From contig NZ_LR027574.1 of the NCBI RefSeq assembly GCF_900605015.1, positions 450,479 to 514,478 on the forward strand: 64,000 bases of DNA, in the 5' to 3' direction. The notes beneath the pieces were generated by a model. It ran no database searches and had not been told where the DNA came from. It worked only from the letters and a program-made list of their open reading frames with translations. Below, one piece after another: positions 1 through 8,944 of the stretch; position 1 is the first letter of the stretch; the number at the start of each line of letters is the position of its first letter. Made by a program: the position numbers and the translations under genes. This DNA is from Olsenella sp. Marseille-P4559 (GTDB taxonomy: Bacteria; Actinomycetota; Coriobacteriia; Coriobacteriales; Atopobiaceae).

Positions 1-71
1 CAAGGCTCTAATTTGTGTCCCGTGCGTTCGCTATAAACGTTCCCGGCAAGCACTCGAGAGGGGATTACATC

Positions 72-512
72 ATGGCAAGCACCAACCGCGTGTACGGTAC
101 CGAGGGCTCCTCCGCCCTTGTTCCTTCGTATCCAACGCTTACGCTTCTTGAGGGTGGGACTGGCAAGCCCTTTGTGGTGGAGCGCCAACATGAAGACAGG
201 TCATGTCGGGACATGGCCCGCGGGAATGTCCTCACTGCCATAGTTTGCACGTTTCTGGTTTCGGTCGGGCTCGTTGCCGCGCTTCTGGTGAGCAATGCTG
301 CCGTCTCTTCTCGCAAGGAGGCCGCCCTGGCGTCTCTCCCTGGTGAGGAGGTAGTTGTTGAGGCTGGTGACTCCGTGTGGGGTCTCGCCTTCCGGCACCC
401 CGTCGATGGGTACAGTACGGCAGAGCTTGTCCAATGGATTACCGAGAAGAACTCCCTCGAAAGCCCGACCTTGCAGCCGGGGCAATCTGTCGTTGTTCCT
501 GCTTCAAACTAA
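72..512 (+). CDS. LysM-domain membrane-anchored protein
   Basis: A 146-residue protein with a low-complexity N-terminal cytoplasmic part, one hydrophobic segment (about residues 52-75) and a C-terminal LysM domain (about 92-144, with the typical AGDSVWGLA opening and LQPGQSVVVP ending). It should sit in the membrane with the LysM domain outside, binding peptidoglycan. This layout resembles the small division-inhibitor type proteins (YneA-like) often found beside lexA, but lexA is not visible here, so that role is only a guess. The ATG at 72 is preferred over an in-frame start at 15 because GAGAGGGG precedes it. It lies upstream of nrdR on the same strand. Confidence 0.75.
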   Translation: MASTNRVYGTEGSSALVPSYPTLTLLEGGTGKPFVVERQHEDRSCRDMARGNVLTAIVCTFLVSVGLVAALLVSNAAVSSRKEAALASLPGEEVVVEAGDSVWGLAFRHPVDGYSTAELVQWITEKNSLESPTLQPGQSVVVPASN

Positions 513-663
513 CGTAAGCATCGGACGTTCGGGCATTAGCGGATGTTTGGGTTTGGCTTCTCCAGCGTTTCCTTCCTTTCCAGTTTGGTTTCGAAGCCAT
601 CTTTGTGATGGATATTTGGACGCTATGTGTTAAGTTCCTAGTGGAAGTCCATTAGGAGGTTTG

Positions 664-1113
664 ATGCGCTGTCCAAAATGCGGCTGTGAGGAGTCCAAGG
701 TTGTCGACTCCAGGCCATCTGAGAGCAATGATGCCATTCGTCGTCGTCGCGAGTGCGTCAAATGCGGCTACCGCTTCACGACCTATGAACGTCGTGAGGA
801 CATGCCGCTCCTCGTGATGAAGAAAGACGGCCGAAAGGAGACTTTTGACCGCCAAAAGCTCATGCGCGGTCTCTTGACTGCCACGGTAAAGCGCAGCGTG
901 CCTGTTGAGCTGCTCGATGGCCTCATCGACGACATCGAGTCAGAGTTGCGTGATGAGGGTGTCAACGAGATTTCGTCACACGACCTCGGGAGCATGGTTC
1001 TCAAGCGTCTCGTGGATGTGGATAAGGTTGCCTATATCCGATTTGCCTCTGTGTATCGGGACTTCAAGGATGTGGACGAGTTTAGCGAGGAGTTGAGGAG
1101 TCTCAACAAATGA
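664..1113 (+). CDS. nrdR: Transcriptional repressor NrdR
   Basis: A 149-residue NrdR, the nucleotide-sensing repressor of ribonucleotide reductase genes. It has the N-terminal zinc ribbon (Cys3, Cys6, Cys31, Cys34) followed by the arginine-rich stretch RRRREC and an ATP-cone domain from about residue 45 to 135. Length matches the family. An AGGAGG ribosome-binding site lies just ahead of the ATG. The stop overlaps the dut start (ATGA), so the two are probably translationally coupled, which makes sense because both control the dNTP pool. I see no clear NrdR-box pair upstream. Confidence 0.96.
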   Translation: MRCPKCGCEESKVVDSRPSESNDAIRRRRECVKCGYRFTTYERREDMPLLVMKKDGRKETFDRQKLMRGLLTATVKRSVPVELLDGLIDDIESELRDEGVNEISSHDLGSMVLKRLVDVDKVAYIRFASVYRDFKDVDEFSEELRSLNK

Positions 1114-1556
1114 CGGACAAGAGACTGACGCTTCCCATCAAGCGCCTTGATTCATCGGTCGACCTACCAAGCTACGCCTACGAGGGCGATGCTGGTCTTG
1201 ACCTTAGGTCGAACGAGGACGTGACCCTGGCCCCCTTTGAGCGGAGGCTCGTGGGGACGGGGCTTGCCATTGCCATTCCAGAGGGCTATGCCGGCTTCGT
1301 GCAGCCTCGCAGCGGCCTTGCCCTGCGCGAGGGCCTGTCCATGGCCAACACCCCAGGGCTTATTGACGCTCACTACCGTGGCGAGCTCAAGGTGTGCGCC
1401 ATCAACCTCGACCCATCAAAGAGCATCCATATCGAGCGCGGCGAGAGGATTGCCCAGCTCGTTATACAGCAGGTCCCCGTGGTCACGCTTGAGGAGGTCG
1501 GCGAGCTTGACGAAACCGACCGCGGTGCCGGTGGCTTTGGCTCGAGCGGTACATAG
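1110..1556 (+). CDS. dut: Deoxyuridine 5'-triphosphate nucleotidohydrolase (dUTPase)
   Basis: A 148-residue trimeric-type dUTPase that hydrolyses dUTP to dUMP and pyrophosphate, keeping uracil out of DNA and supplying dTMP synthesis. All five family motifs are visible: [14 protein letters not shown], the [11 protein letters not shown] region with the catalytic Asp, ERIAQLVI, and the C-terminal glycine-rich [11 protein letters not shown] that closes over the active site. It overlaps the end of nrdR by 4 bases. A short GCTGCTG/CAGCAGC hairpin follows at 1587-1608. Confidence 0.96.
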   Translation: MTDKRLTLPIKRLDSSVDLPSYAYEGDAGLDLRSNEDVTLAPFERRLVGTGLAIAIPEGYAGFVQPRSGLALREGLSMANTPGLIDAHYRGELKVCAINLDPSKSIHIERGERIAQLVIQQVPVVTLEEVGELDETDRGAGGFGSSGT

Positions 1557-1586
1557 GCTCGTGCATTCCTTTCCACAGCGCGTCCT

Positions 1587-1608
1587 GCTGCTGTCCCATG
1601 GCAGCAGC
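1587..1608 (+). terminator. Possible hairpin after dut
   Basis: GCTGCTG (1587-1593) can pair with CAGCAGC (1602-1608) across an 8-nt loop. There is no T-run, so termination is uncertain. The 90-nt gap is too short and lacks the conserved core of a purine riboswitch. Confidence 0.35.
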
Positions 1609-1655
1609 TGTATGTATAGGCTCGGAACTTACAGGAAACCGAAAGGATGGGAAAC

Positions 1656-2969
1656 ATGGAGAAGTTCTTCAAGATGGGGGAGCGGGGAACATCCACCGGT
1701 CAGGAGCTTCGCGCTGGCCTCACGACGTTTCTGGCTATGGCGTACATCATCGCCGTCAACCCCTCTCTGCTTGCGGCTGCCAGCGTTCCCATGAACGCTG
1801 CCGTCACCTCGACGTGCATCGGTGCTGGCATCATGACCATCTTCATGGGGCTTTTCTCAAATAGGCCCCTTGCCTGTGCATCTGGCATGGGTATCAACGC
1901 GGTGGTTGCCTTCACCCTGGCAGCCATCAACGGAGCCGACTGGCAGGCGTCAATGGCGGTCATTTTCGTCGAAGGCTGCGCAATCCTCCTGCTCGTTCTC
2001 TGTGGGCTCCGTGAGGCCATCATGGATGCCATCCCAGTTTCGCTCCGCCATGCCATCTCCGTCGGCCTTGGCCTCTTCATTGCGATGATTGGCCTTGCCG
2101 ATGGCGGCATCATCGTAGCCAACGAGTCCACCATGGTCGCCTTTGGTGACGTTACGAGCCCAACGTTTATCGTCGGCCTCATTTCGATCGCTGCTACGGT
2201 CGCCCTCTATTCGATGAACGTGAAGGGTTCAATCCTCATCGGCATCATCATCGCGGTGCTTTGCGGCATTCCCCTGGGTGTGACCCAGATGCCCGCTGGT
2301 ATCGTCTCCACCCTCGACTTCTCGTCTTTTGGCGCGCCGTTCATGACGGACGCTACCGGTACCGTTGCCGTGGTCAAGGTGCTCACCACGCCCATCCTCC
2401 TCGTCTTCGCGTTCTCCCTCATGATGTCTGACTTCTTCGATACCATGGGAACGGCAATGGCCGTTGCCAAGCAGGGCGAGTTCCTCAACGAGGACGGAAC
2501 CGTTGAGAACATCCGCGAGATTCTGATTGCCGACTCTGCGGCGGCGGCGGTCGGCGGCCTCATTGGCGCCTCCTCGATCACGACGTTCGTCGAATCTGCC
2601 TCCGGTGCCGCCGATGGCGGGCGCACGGGCCTTACTTCGGTCTTCACGGGCCTCCTATTTATCGTCGCTGCGTTCTTCGCGCCTGTCATCTCCATCGTAA
2701 GCAGCGCTGCCACCTGCGGTGCCCTTGTCATCGTTGGCTTCCTCATGATGACCGATGTGGTTGACATCGATTGGACCGACCTTCTCGAGGGCTTCCCAGC
2801 ATTCCTGGTCATTGCCGGCATCCCCTTCACGTATTCGATTTCCAACGGCATTGGCATGGGTTTCATTGCCTATGTCATCGTCGCCCTGGTCACCGGACGT
2901 GCCAAGAAGGTCAAGCCGCTCATGTGGGTGTCTGCGGCCGCCTTCCTCGTCTTCTTCCTGCTCTCCTAG
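1656..2969 (+). CDS. NCS2-family purine (guanine/hypoxanthine/adenine) permease, AzgA/PbuG type
   Basis: A 437-residue polytopic membrane protein of the AzgA-like branch of the nucleobase-cation symporter-2 family. The N-terminal RAGLTTFLAMAYIIAVNP is the branch signature, and the AMAVAKQGEFLNEDG and SSITTFVESASGAADGGRTG segments are typical of guanine/hypoxanthine permeases. Rough inspection suggests 12-14 membrane helices. The ATG at 1656 is chosen over one at 1647 because AAAGGA at 1642-1647 gives an 8-nt spacer to it. A second NCS2 permease follows after a strong terminator, so the two are probably separate units. Exact purine specificity cannot be read from sequence. Confidence 0.9.
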   Translation: MEKFFKMGERGTSTGQELRAGLTTFLAMAYIIAVNPSLLAAASVPMNAAVTSTCIGAGIMTIFMGLFSNRPLACASGMGINAVVAFTLAAINGADWQASMAVIFVEGCAILLLVLCGLREAIMDAIPVSLRHAISVGLGLFIAMIGLADGGIIVANESTMVAFGDVTSPTFIVGLISIAATVALYSMNVKGSILIGIIIAVLCGIPLGVTQMPAGIVSTLDFSSFGAPFMTDATGTVAVVKVLTTPILLVFAFSLMMSDFFDTMGTAMAVAKQGEFLNEDGTVENIREILIADSAAAAVGGLIGASSITTFVESASGAADGGRTGLTSVFTGLLFIVAAFFAPVISIVSSAATCGALVIVGFLMMTDVVDIDWTDLLEGFPAFLVIAGIPFTYSISNGIGMGFIAYVIVALVTGRAKKVKPLMWVSAAAFLVFFLLS

Positions 2970-3003
2970 GGGTTTGCGCGGATGAGGAAATTGAAGTGAT
3001 GCA

Positions 3004-3040
3004 ACGGGGACTCGGAGGCTTTCCTTCGGGTCCCCGTTTT
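3004..3040 (+). terminator. Rho-independent terminator
   Basis: ACGGGGAC (3004-3011) pairs with GTCCCCGT (3030-3037), and a T-run follows to 3040. It ends transcription of the first purine permease before the second one starts. Confidence 0.8.
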
Positions 3041-3127
3041 CAGGGGACCCGTCGTGTTGCAGCACAGAATGGCATCTGTGACTATCGGCAAGTCCCGACC
3101 AACTACGCAAGGAGTGTGGTGTATCGC

Positions 3128-4444
3128 ATGCAACAGCACGAGCGAGAGGTAATTGGCGTTGACGACCGCGTGTCGGTCTCTCGTGCAATTCCTCTGGGCA
3201 TCCAGCACATGATGAGCATGTTTGGCTCGACCGTTCTGGTGCCGGTCCTCACAGGTCTCGATTCAAACGTGGCCATCATGTGCTCGGGCATCGGAACCAT
3301 CTGCTATCTCTTGGTTACGAGAAACAAGATCCCTAGCTACCTCGGCAGCTCCTTTGCCTTCATCAGTCCCATCGTCATTATTGGCGCCACACGCGGCCTC
3401 AATGCAGCCCTCTCCGGCGTTGTGGTTGCCGGACTCGTGTTTCTCGTTGTGGCAGGCATTATCAAGCTTGCTGGGACGGACTGGCTCGACAGGCTGCTTC
3501 CGCCCGTCCTTGTCGCTTCGGTCATGGTCGTTATCGGCGTAGGTCTCTCGGCTACGGCAGCGGGCATGGCCTTTCAGACAACCGCGGCCGATGGCACGAC
3601 CGCCTTCTATGGGCTTGGGGCCATTATCGCTGCAATCACGCTCTTTGCTGCGGTTATCTTCTCGAGCATGGGCGGGCTGATAGGCACGGTCCCCGTGCTT
3701 CTCGCCATCATCCTCGGCTATGTCGTCTCCCTTGCCTGCGGCCTTGTCGACTTTCGGGCCGTCACCGATGCCGCTTGGATAGGCCTTCCAGAATTCCAGC
3801 ATCCCGTGTGGGACTGGGGTGCCATCGCCCTTGTCGGGCCGGTCGCCCTTGTCGTGGTCATCGAGCACATTGGACACCTCCTGGCTGTGGGCGAGATCGT
3901 GGGCAAGGACTATCGACCCATGTTGCCGCGCTCGCTTGCCGGCGATGGCATCTCAACGGTCATATCGGGCCTTCTGGGAGGTCCCCCAACCACCACCTAT
4001 GCCGAGAACATCGGCGTCATGAGCGTGACGCGCGTCTATTCCACGCAGGTCTTCTGGTATGCGGCGGGATTCGCCCTCCTGGTCGGTGGCTTCTGCCCCA
4101 AGCTCTCTGCCCTTATCCGCTCCATTCCGTCACCTGTCATGGGCGGTGTGAGTCTGCTGCTCTTTGGCCTCATTGCGTCGAATGGCCTCAGGATGTTTGT
4201 GACCAACAAGGTCGACTTTGGGGTCAACAGGAACCTCATGATTGCGTCGGTGGTTATTATTCTCGGCGTTGGCATGGAGACCTCCGGCATCTCTATCCCC
4301 ATTGGCCAGTACGCGCTTCCGGGCATGGCCACCTCGACCCTCGTGGGCATCCTCATGAACCTCGTGCTTCCCATGCCCGCCACCGTGAATGCCGCAGGCG
4401 CCACCCCTGCCGAATCCTCAAAGTCACGGCTGCGCAACGGGTAG
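3128..4444 (+). CDS. NCS2-family uracil/xanthine permease
   Basis: A 438-residue membrane transporter of the UraA/PbuX branch of NCS2. Family features include GIQHMMSMFGSTVLVP near the N-terminus, the FAFISPIV segment, and VIEHIGHLLAVGE followed by GGPPTTTYAENIGVM, the substrate-binding and signature region. UraA and PbuX look alike at this level, so uracil or xanthine is open. The family length argues against an upstream extension. ATG 3128 is used; GTG 3119 is an alternative, and an AAGGAG motif at 3109-3114 lies awkwardly between the best spacings. A long hairpin at 4488-4521 follows. Confidence 0.9.
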   Translation: MQQHEREVIGVDDRVSVSRAIPLGIQHMMSMFGSTVLVPVLTGLDSNVAIMCSGIGTICYLLVTRNKIPSYLGSSFAFISPIVIIGATRGLNAALSGVVVAGLVFLVVAGIIKLAGTDWLDRLLPPVLVASVMVVIGVGLSATAAGMAFQTTAADGTTAFYGLGAIIAAITLFAAVIFSSMGGLIGTVPVLLAIILGYVVSLACGLVDFRAVTDAAWIGLPEFQHPVWDWGAIALVGPVALVVVIEHIGHLLAVGEIVGKDYRPMLPRSLAGDGISTVISGLLGGPPTTTYAENIGVMSVTRVYSTQVFWYAAGFALLVGGFCPKLSALIRSIPSPVMGGVSLLLFGLIASNGLRMFVTNKVDFGVNRNLMIASVVIILGVGMETSGISIPIGQYALPGMATSTLVGILMNLVLPMPATVNAAGATPAESSKSRLRNG

Positions 4445-4487
4445 GGCCCTTCAGCCCTGCGGAGCCTCAAGCCCCAGATTTATCCCC

Positions 4488-4521
4488 AATCCCCACGAAG
4501 CCCTCGGGCTTCGTGGGGATT
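4488..4521. terminator. Long GC-rich hairpin between permease and trxB
   Basis: AATCCCCACGAAGCC and GGCTTCGTGGGGATT form a nearly perfect 15-bp stem with a four-base CTCG loop. There is no good T-run on either side. It is probably a terminator for the permease. Confidence 0.65.
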
Positions 4522-4641
4522 CGTGTCTGCCAGTGGCAACAGTATATGTTACCTAAGCGGTTGGGTATAGCAGAGACAGCAAACGCCACGGGAAAGGCCG
4601 GGGGAGTGGAACCCACTCCACCACGGTCGGATTGGATTCGT

Positions 4642-5598
4642 ATGGGCAGCAATAACGAGCAGGTAAAAGACCTTGTCATAGTCGGCGGTGGCCCGGCCGG
4701 CCTCGCGGCCGCCATCTACGCCCAGCGCTCGCTTCTTGATGCGGTCACGCTCGAGCAGGAGGCATTCGGCGGACAGACCATCCTCACAAGCGAGATTGAC
4801 AACTATCCGGGCCTTCCTCATGCGGATGGCTACACACTCTCTGAAGCCATGCGCTCCCAGGCAGCCGACCTTGGCGCCGAGGTTCGCATGGAGCAGGTGA
4901 CGGGCGTCTCGCATGACGAGAAGAGCGGCCTTTTCACCCTCGACACGCCTGATGGTGAGCTTGTTGCCAGGTCTGTCATCCTTGCGGGTGGCGCCACGCC
5001 ACGTCGCGCAGGCTTTGATGGCGAGGAGAGGTTCGCGTCGCACGGTGTCTCGTATTGCGCTACCTGCGACGGTATGTTCTACCGTGGCAAGCGCGTCTAC
5101 GTTGTAGGTGGCGGTAACTCCGCTGCCGAAGAGGCGCTGTTCCTCACGCGCTTTGCAAACGAGGTAATCCTTATCGTTCGCAAAGATCACCTTCGCGCCC
5201 AGGCAGCCGTTGCCCAAGAGCTCGAGAATAACGAGAAGATAACCGTAAGATACCTTACGAGCATTGTCTCGCTTGGGGGAGACGAGCTGCCAAACAGCAT
5301 TACGTTTAGGAACAACGAGACAGGCGAGACCACGACGGAGACGTACGATGAGGGCTCCTTTGGCGTCTTCGTCTTTGTTGGTCGCGTTCCGGCTAGCGAG
5401 CTTGTCAGGGATCTTGTCGAGGTTGACCCTGTTGGCTACGTGGTTACCGATGAGCGCATGGCGACAAGGACACCGGGGCTGTTCGCTGCCGGAGACGTGC
5501 GCAAGACGCCGCTTCGCCAGATTGTGACGGCTGCAGCAGACGGTGCCATTGCGGCAAACAGTGCTGCCGCATATCTCGGTAGGCCCGTCGAAGGCTAG
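4642..5598 (+). CDS. trxB: Thioredoxin-disulfide reductase
   Basis: A 318-residue low-molecular-weight thioredoxin reductase that transfers electrons from NADPH through FAD and a redox disulfide to thioredoxin. It has the FAD motif GGGPAGLAAAIYA at the N-terminus, the active-site CATC (in SYCATCDG), the second dinucleotide motif VVGGGNSAAEEALFL, and the C-terminal FAAGDVR FAD contact. Length is typical. The reading frame stays open far upstream, but family alignment and start usage support ATG 4642. The ribosome-binding site is weak; an in-frame ATG at 4546 is a poor alternative. Confidence 0.93.
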   Translation: MGSNNEQVKDLVIVGGGPAGLAAAIYAQRSLLDAVTLEQEAFGGQTILTSEIDNYPGLPHADGYTLSEAMRSQAADLGAEVRMEQVTGVSHDEKSGLFTLDTPDGELVARSVILAGGATPRRAGFDGEERFASHGVSYCATCDGMFYRGKRVYVVGGGNSAAEEALFLTRFANEVILIVRKDHLRAQAAVAQELENNEKITVRYLTSIVSLGGDELPNSITFRNNETGETTTETYDEGSFGVFVFVGRVPASELVRDLVEVDPVGYVVTDERMATRTPGLFAAGDVRKTPLRQIVTAAADGAIAANSAAAYLGRPVEG

Positions 5599-5647
5599 CG
5601 ACGCACACGCACATCGAGTGCGTGCGCGAAGAGGCCTTCTGCTCGGT

Positions 5648-5690
5648 GCGCCCCTGAAAAGGCCCGTGTAGGTCCTCCAGGGGCGCGTTT
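5648..5690 (+). terminator. Terminator after trxB
   Basis: GCGCCCCTG (5648-5656) pairs with CAGGGGCGC (5678-5686), followed by GTTTCCTTTCTTTC. Confidence 0.7.
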
Positions 5691-5762
5691 CCTTTCTTTC
5701 GAAATAATCCGTGATAATATATCTTATGTAAAGTAGAGAGAAGCTAGAGTAGGAGTGGGCAC

Positions 5763-5831
5763 ATGGCTTGCACCCTCGGTGCCTATGCCACCTACACCCC
5801 TACTGCGCCACCGTGCCTCTCTGCTGGCTAG
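5763..5831 (+). CDS. Possible 22-residue small protein
   Basis: Downstream of the trxB terminator an AT-rich stretch (TGATAATATAT at 5712-5722, a possible extended -10) is followed by AGGAG at 5751-5755 and, seven bases later, an ATG opening a 22-codon frame. The predicted peptide begins MACTLGAYATY and ends PPCLSAG, with two cysteines and several Thr, Pro and Ala. Its stop overlaps the end of the convergent ClC gene. The combination of promoter-like DNA, a well-spaced ribosome-binding site and no other + gene downstream is the only support; no family is recognised. Confidence 0.3.
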   Translation: MACTLGAYATYTPTAPPCLSAG

Positions 5832-7441
5832 CGTTCGTTCGAGGGCGACCAGTTTGTGTTTACTCCCGCACGTGTCATCTGTTGGAGCTTGAGGGCCGCG
5901 TCGCTTTCCGTATCGGTGCTCATGATGATGAGCAGCTCGTCCAAGGCCATGATCTGTGTGCTACCCGTAGGCACAATCTCCTGGCCGGCACGTTCGACCG
6001 TCACGACGCGTACGCCATCGGGCCACGGAATGTCCCTGATGGGCATGCCCTCGATTCTCGCTCCGGTGCCCACCTTGTAGGTGTGGACGATCTTCTCGCC
6101 AGCCCCACCGTTCACCATGGGGTCATCGGGCGTTACTCCCAAAAGAGCTGCTAGCAGGTGTTCGTAGAACGGGTCAACGCGCAACAGGTTTGCCGTCACG
6201 TACGCGAGTATGGCAACAATCGAGACGGAAAGCAGTGAGTCCAGTGACCCCGTGAGCTCGAAGACCAGCACGACGGCAGTCACGGGGGCCCTTACAACGC
6301 CCGAGAAGCATCCGGCCACACCGAGGGCCACGAAGTTCACCACGTAGGCCTGGGGCAGCCCAAGGGCGTTTATCGCTATGACGCCAAACAATCCCCCGAC
6401 GAGAGATCCCATGGCGACAAGCGGGAACAATGTGCCGCCAGGAGCTCCCGAGGCAAAGCAGATGGTCGTGAACAGGTACTTTGCCAGCAGCAGCCCCATG
6501 ATCGCCCACCATGCCAGACCGCCCGTCTTCTGGATGGTCTCGACGATGGCATCGCCCCCGCACATGAGCTGCGGAACCGTAAACGCCACAACGCCAGAGA
6601 GCGCAAACGGTATGGCGAGGCGGGCATACGGGAGGTGCCCTTCGATCCTTGCGTAGCACCGTTGGGCAAAGAACATACCCTTGTTATGCAAGGCCCCAAG
6701 CACGCCACAGGCAAGACCCATGAGAACGACGAGGAGATAGTCGACGTGTGGCAGGTCGGCGGCAAACGAGAGGCTCAGCACCGGCCGCACGCCAATCACC
6801 TGCGAGACGAGAAAGTCTGAGACAACCGATGCCGTCATGACCGAGATGACCAGCGGCGCATTGAACTCCTTGTGGATCTCCTCGACGGCAAAGAGGACCC
6901 CCGTGAGCGGCGCGTGGAATGCGGCAGACATGCCTGCGGCGGCGCCACAGGTAACGAGGAGGCGTTCCTCTCCCCTGCCGCGCTTGAGCGCCTTGGCAAC
7001 CGCCTTGCCGGACATGCCCCCAAGCTGCACCGAAGGCCCCTCTCGTCCAAGCGAGAGGCCTGCGAAGGCGCAGAGCGTACCCTCGGCAAACTTTGCGGCG
7101 ACAACGCGGTGCCAAGGCATGTCAATGCGGCCGATGACCTCAGCGTCTGTCTGGGGGATGCCGCTGCCTTGGGTGTAGGGCTCCCACAGCAAGAGCTTTG
7201 ACACAGCCACGAGAATGACAGCGAGGATGGCAAACCAGGCGGCCACAAGGATCGCGTGGCCCGCAAACGCTCCCGTAATGGAGCGTAGGCCCTTCTCGGC
7301 AAGGGACAGTGCAAGACGGTAGAGCGTCACGACGCCTCCGCCCAGAAGCCCGGCAAGCGCGCCCTCCCCCACCAGGTTCACCTGGAACCGGCGAGAGAGG
7401 CGACGCCCCACCGTAAGCCTACGAGCCGCACGCTCTGTCAT
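5828..7441 (-). CDS. ClC-family chloride channel/antiporter with C-terminal RCK_C (TrkA-C) domain
   Basis: A 537-residue ClC protein. Signature elements are visible in order: GSGIPQ, GREGPSVQLG, AAGMSAAFHAPLTGVLFAVEE and GAPGGTLFP. The last about 75 residues, after ANLLRVDPFYEHLL, form a TrkA-C-like regulatory domain rather than CBS domains. The glutamate in GREGP that gates ion exchange is present. Start is uncertain: ATG 7441 gives a family-like N-terminus, while an in-frame ATG at 7504 adds 21 residues but has no ribosome-binding site. It stands alone, convergent with trxB. Confidence 0.88.
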   Translation of the reverse strand: MTERAARRLTVGRRLSRRFQVNLVGEGALAGLLGGGVVTLYRLALSLAEKGLRSITGAFAGHAILVAAWFAILAVILVAVSKLLLWEPYTQGSGIPQTDAEVIGRIDMPWHRVVAAKFAEGTLCAFAGLSLGREGPSVQLGGMSGKAVAKALKRGRGEERLLVTCGAAAGMSAAFHAPLTGVLFAVEEIHKEFNAPLVISVMTASVVSDFLVSQVIGVRPVLSLSFAADLPHVDYLLVVLMGLACGVLGALHNKGMFFAQRCYARIEGHLPYARLAIPFALSGVVAFTVPQLMCGGDAIVETIQKTGGLAWWAIMGLLLAKYLFTTICFASGAPGGTLFPLVAMGSLVGGLFGVIAINALGLPQAYVVNFVALGVAGCFSGVVRAPVTAVVLVFELTGSLDSLLSVSIVAILAYVTANLLRVDPFYEHLLAALLGVTPDDPMVNGGAGEKIVHTYKVGTGARIEGMPIRDIPWPDGVRVVTVERAGQEIVPTGSTQIMALDELLIIMSTDTESDAALKLQQMTRAGVNTNWSPSNER

Positions 7442-7533
7442 GCACCAACCACCGCCATCATCCCGTCCACTCAGACCAGCAACAACCAGCCTACTCCTTT
7501 GCATGGCCGGCGGTTAGGGTCTGATACAGACAA

Positions 7534-7562
7534 GAAAAACGCCCCCGTTGGTTCGGGGGGGC
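7534..7562 (-). terminator. Terminator of the NlpC/P60 gene
   Basis: Read on the - strand, CGCCCCC pairs with GGGGGCG across an 8-nt loop and is followed by GTTTTTC. It lies 33 bp past the NlpC/P60 stop. Confidence 0.8.
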
Positions 7563-7594
7563 GCAAGCAAGCCATGCATATGCAGCAGAAGCGA

Positions 7595-8770
7595 CTAGTA
7601 CGAACCGCCGCCGCAGAAGCCGTAGATGCCGCCAACGATGACGCCGGAAGAGGGGTTGGCTGCGTGGACGATCTGGCCGTTGCCAAGGTAGATGCCCACA
7701 TGGCTCCCGCCGTACTCGAAGACAAGGTCGCCATAGGAGAGCTCGTCGATGCTCGTCTTCCATCCGCCGCTCGCCTTGATGGAGCCAATCATGTCATAGG
7801 TAGTGCGCCCACGGGCGCCCCCATAGACGTAGCAGACTAGACCCGAGCAGTCGAATGCATTGGGGCCGGAGGCACCATACACATAGGGGTGCCCAACGAG
7901 CGCGAGTGCGGCCGAGACGCCGCCGCCCGAGGGTACGTTAGGGCTGCTTGAGCCGCTGTTGGAGTTCGAATTGGAATTCGAGTGGCTGTTCGAGTTGCTG
8001 TTGCTGTTCGTGTTGGACGAGGTGCCACCACTGTTGGTGTTGCCTGAGGTGTTGTTCTCGGTGGTGCCGCCGCCGCTGTTCGAGTTGATAGTCTCTTGGG
8101 TCTGGATGGCCTGGACCACCGTAGTCACCGAGCTTGCCTGCTGCGCCTCTGCAGCCGCGGCTGCCTCTGCAGCAAGCTGAGCCTGGACCTCCTCGTTGAG
8201 CGAGTCGTAGTACTGCTGGGCCTCGGCGACCTGATTCTGGTAGTCAGAGGTTTGGGACTGGAGACTGTCCACCTGCGCCTGCTGATCCGACTGCTGCTGC
8301 TCGAGGTCGCTCTTCTGCTGCTCGAGCTGATCGGAGAGCGACTGGACCTCTGCGATTGCCTCGGCATCGGACTCGGAAACCTTGTCGAGGTAATAGATGT
8401 TGGAGGAAAGCTCCTCAAACGAAGCAGAGGAAAGGATCAGGTCGAGCGCGCTTGAGGAACCCGACTTGTACGAACTCTTCATGCGGCCACCCAGTTCCTG
8501 GCGCTTCTCGTCTAGCTGGGTCTGCGTGTCAGAGATCTGCTGCTCGGTCTCGGCGATGCTGTAGCCGGTCTGCTCGAGCTCGGAGGTGGCAGTGGAGAGC
8601 TGGTCCTGGAGAGAGGAAAGCGTGGAGCCAAGGGAGTCAAGCTTGGCCTGTGCAGCGGAGAGGTCATCCTGAGGGCTTGCCATGGCAACGGTGGGTACAA
8701 CCGAGAGCGTGCATGGCGTGGCAAGGGCAAGAACCAGTCCCGCTGTGACGATTCTTCTTGCATGGGTCAT
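7595..8770 (-). CDS. Secreted NlpC/P60 peptidoglycan hydrolase with coiled-coil N-terminus
   Basis: A 391-residue exported endopeptidase that probably cleaves peptidoglycan stem peptides during growth or division. It has a signal peptide (about residues 1-31, AGLVLALATPCTLSV core), a long coiled-coil region (about 35-200, rich in Gln, Ser, Leu and Glu), a low-complexity Asn/Ser linker (about 225-275) and a C-terminal NlpC/P60 domain (about 285-391). The catalytic Cys is in AFDCSGLV and the His in GSHVGIYLG. The arrangement matches RipA/CwlO-like hydrolases, in which the coiled coil may bind FtsEX; that partner is inferred. GAAAGGACTT precedes the ATG. Confidence 0.92.
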   Translation of the reverse strand: MTHARRIVTAGLVLALATPCTLSVVPTVAMASPQDDLSAAQAKLDSLGSTLSSLQDQLSTATSELEQTGYSIAETEQQISDTQTQLDEKRQELGGRMKSSYKSGSSSALDLILSSASFEELSSNIYYLDKVSESDAEAIAEVQSLSDQLEQQKSDLEQQQSDQQAQVDSLQSQTSDYQNQVAEAQQYYDSLNEEVQAQLAAEAAAAAEAQQASSVTTVVQAIQTQETINSNSGGGTTENNTSGNTNSGGTSSNTNSNSNSNSHSNSNSNSNSGSSSPNVPSGGGVSAALALVGHPYVYGASGPNAFDCSGLVCYVYGGARGRTTYDMIGSIKASGGWKTSIDELSYGDLVFEYGGSHVGIYLGNGQIVHAANPSSGVIVGGIYGFCGGGSY

Positions 8771-8887
8771 TGCATAAGTCCTTTCGACGCTTGGAGAACA
8801 TTCTACGCCAGACTCCGGCGAACGGCATGTCTTTCCATACGATGGGCAGAAGGCTCTGGGGCGCTTTCAGGTGCCTCGCATATGCAA

Positions 8888-8914
8888 GCCGACCGCCCCG
8901 TTGCGGGGACGGCC
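8888..8914. other. GC-rich hairpin downstream of apt
   Basis: An imperfect inverted repeat, GCCGACCGCCCCG then CGGGGACGGCC, lies between the apt stop and the NlpC/P60 start. It could end apt transcription, but there is no T-run on the - strand. Confidence 0.3.
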
Positions 8915-8944
8915 GAAAAATCGCTGGTAGAATGTACCAATTCC

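Noticed and set aside
1557-1655. A purine riboswitch ahead of the purine permease
   Set aside because: The gap is under 100 bp and no three-way-junction core or conserved loop sequences are visible.
3775-4641. A long N-terminal extension of TrxB overlapping the permease
   Set aside because: The extension is out of frame with the permease and has no trxB homology; TrxB proteins start near 4642.
7930-8080. A DNA repeat array in the NlpC/P60 gene
   Set aside because: It is the Asn/Ser-rich linker coding region, a common low-complexity spacer in secreted hydrolases, not a CRISPR or phase-variable tract.
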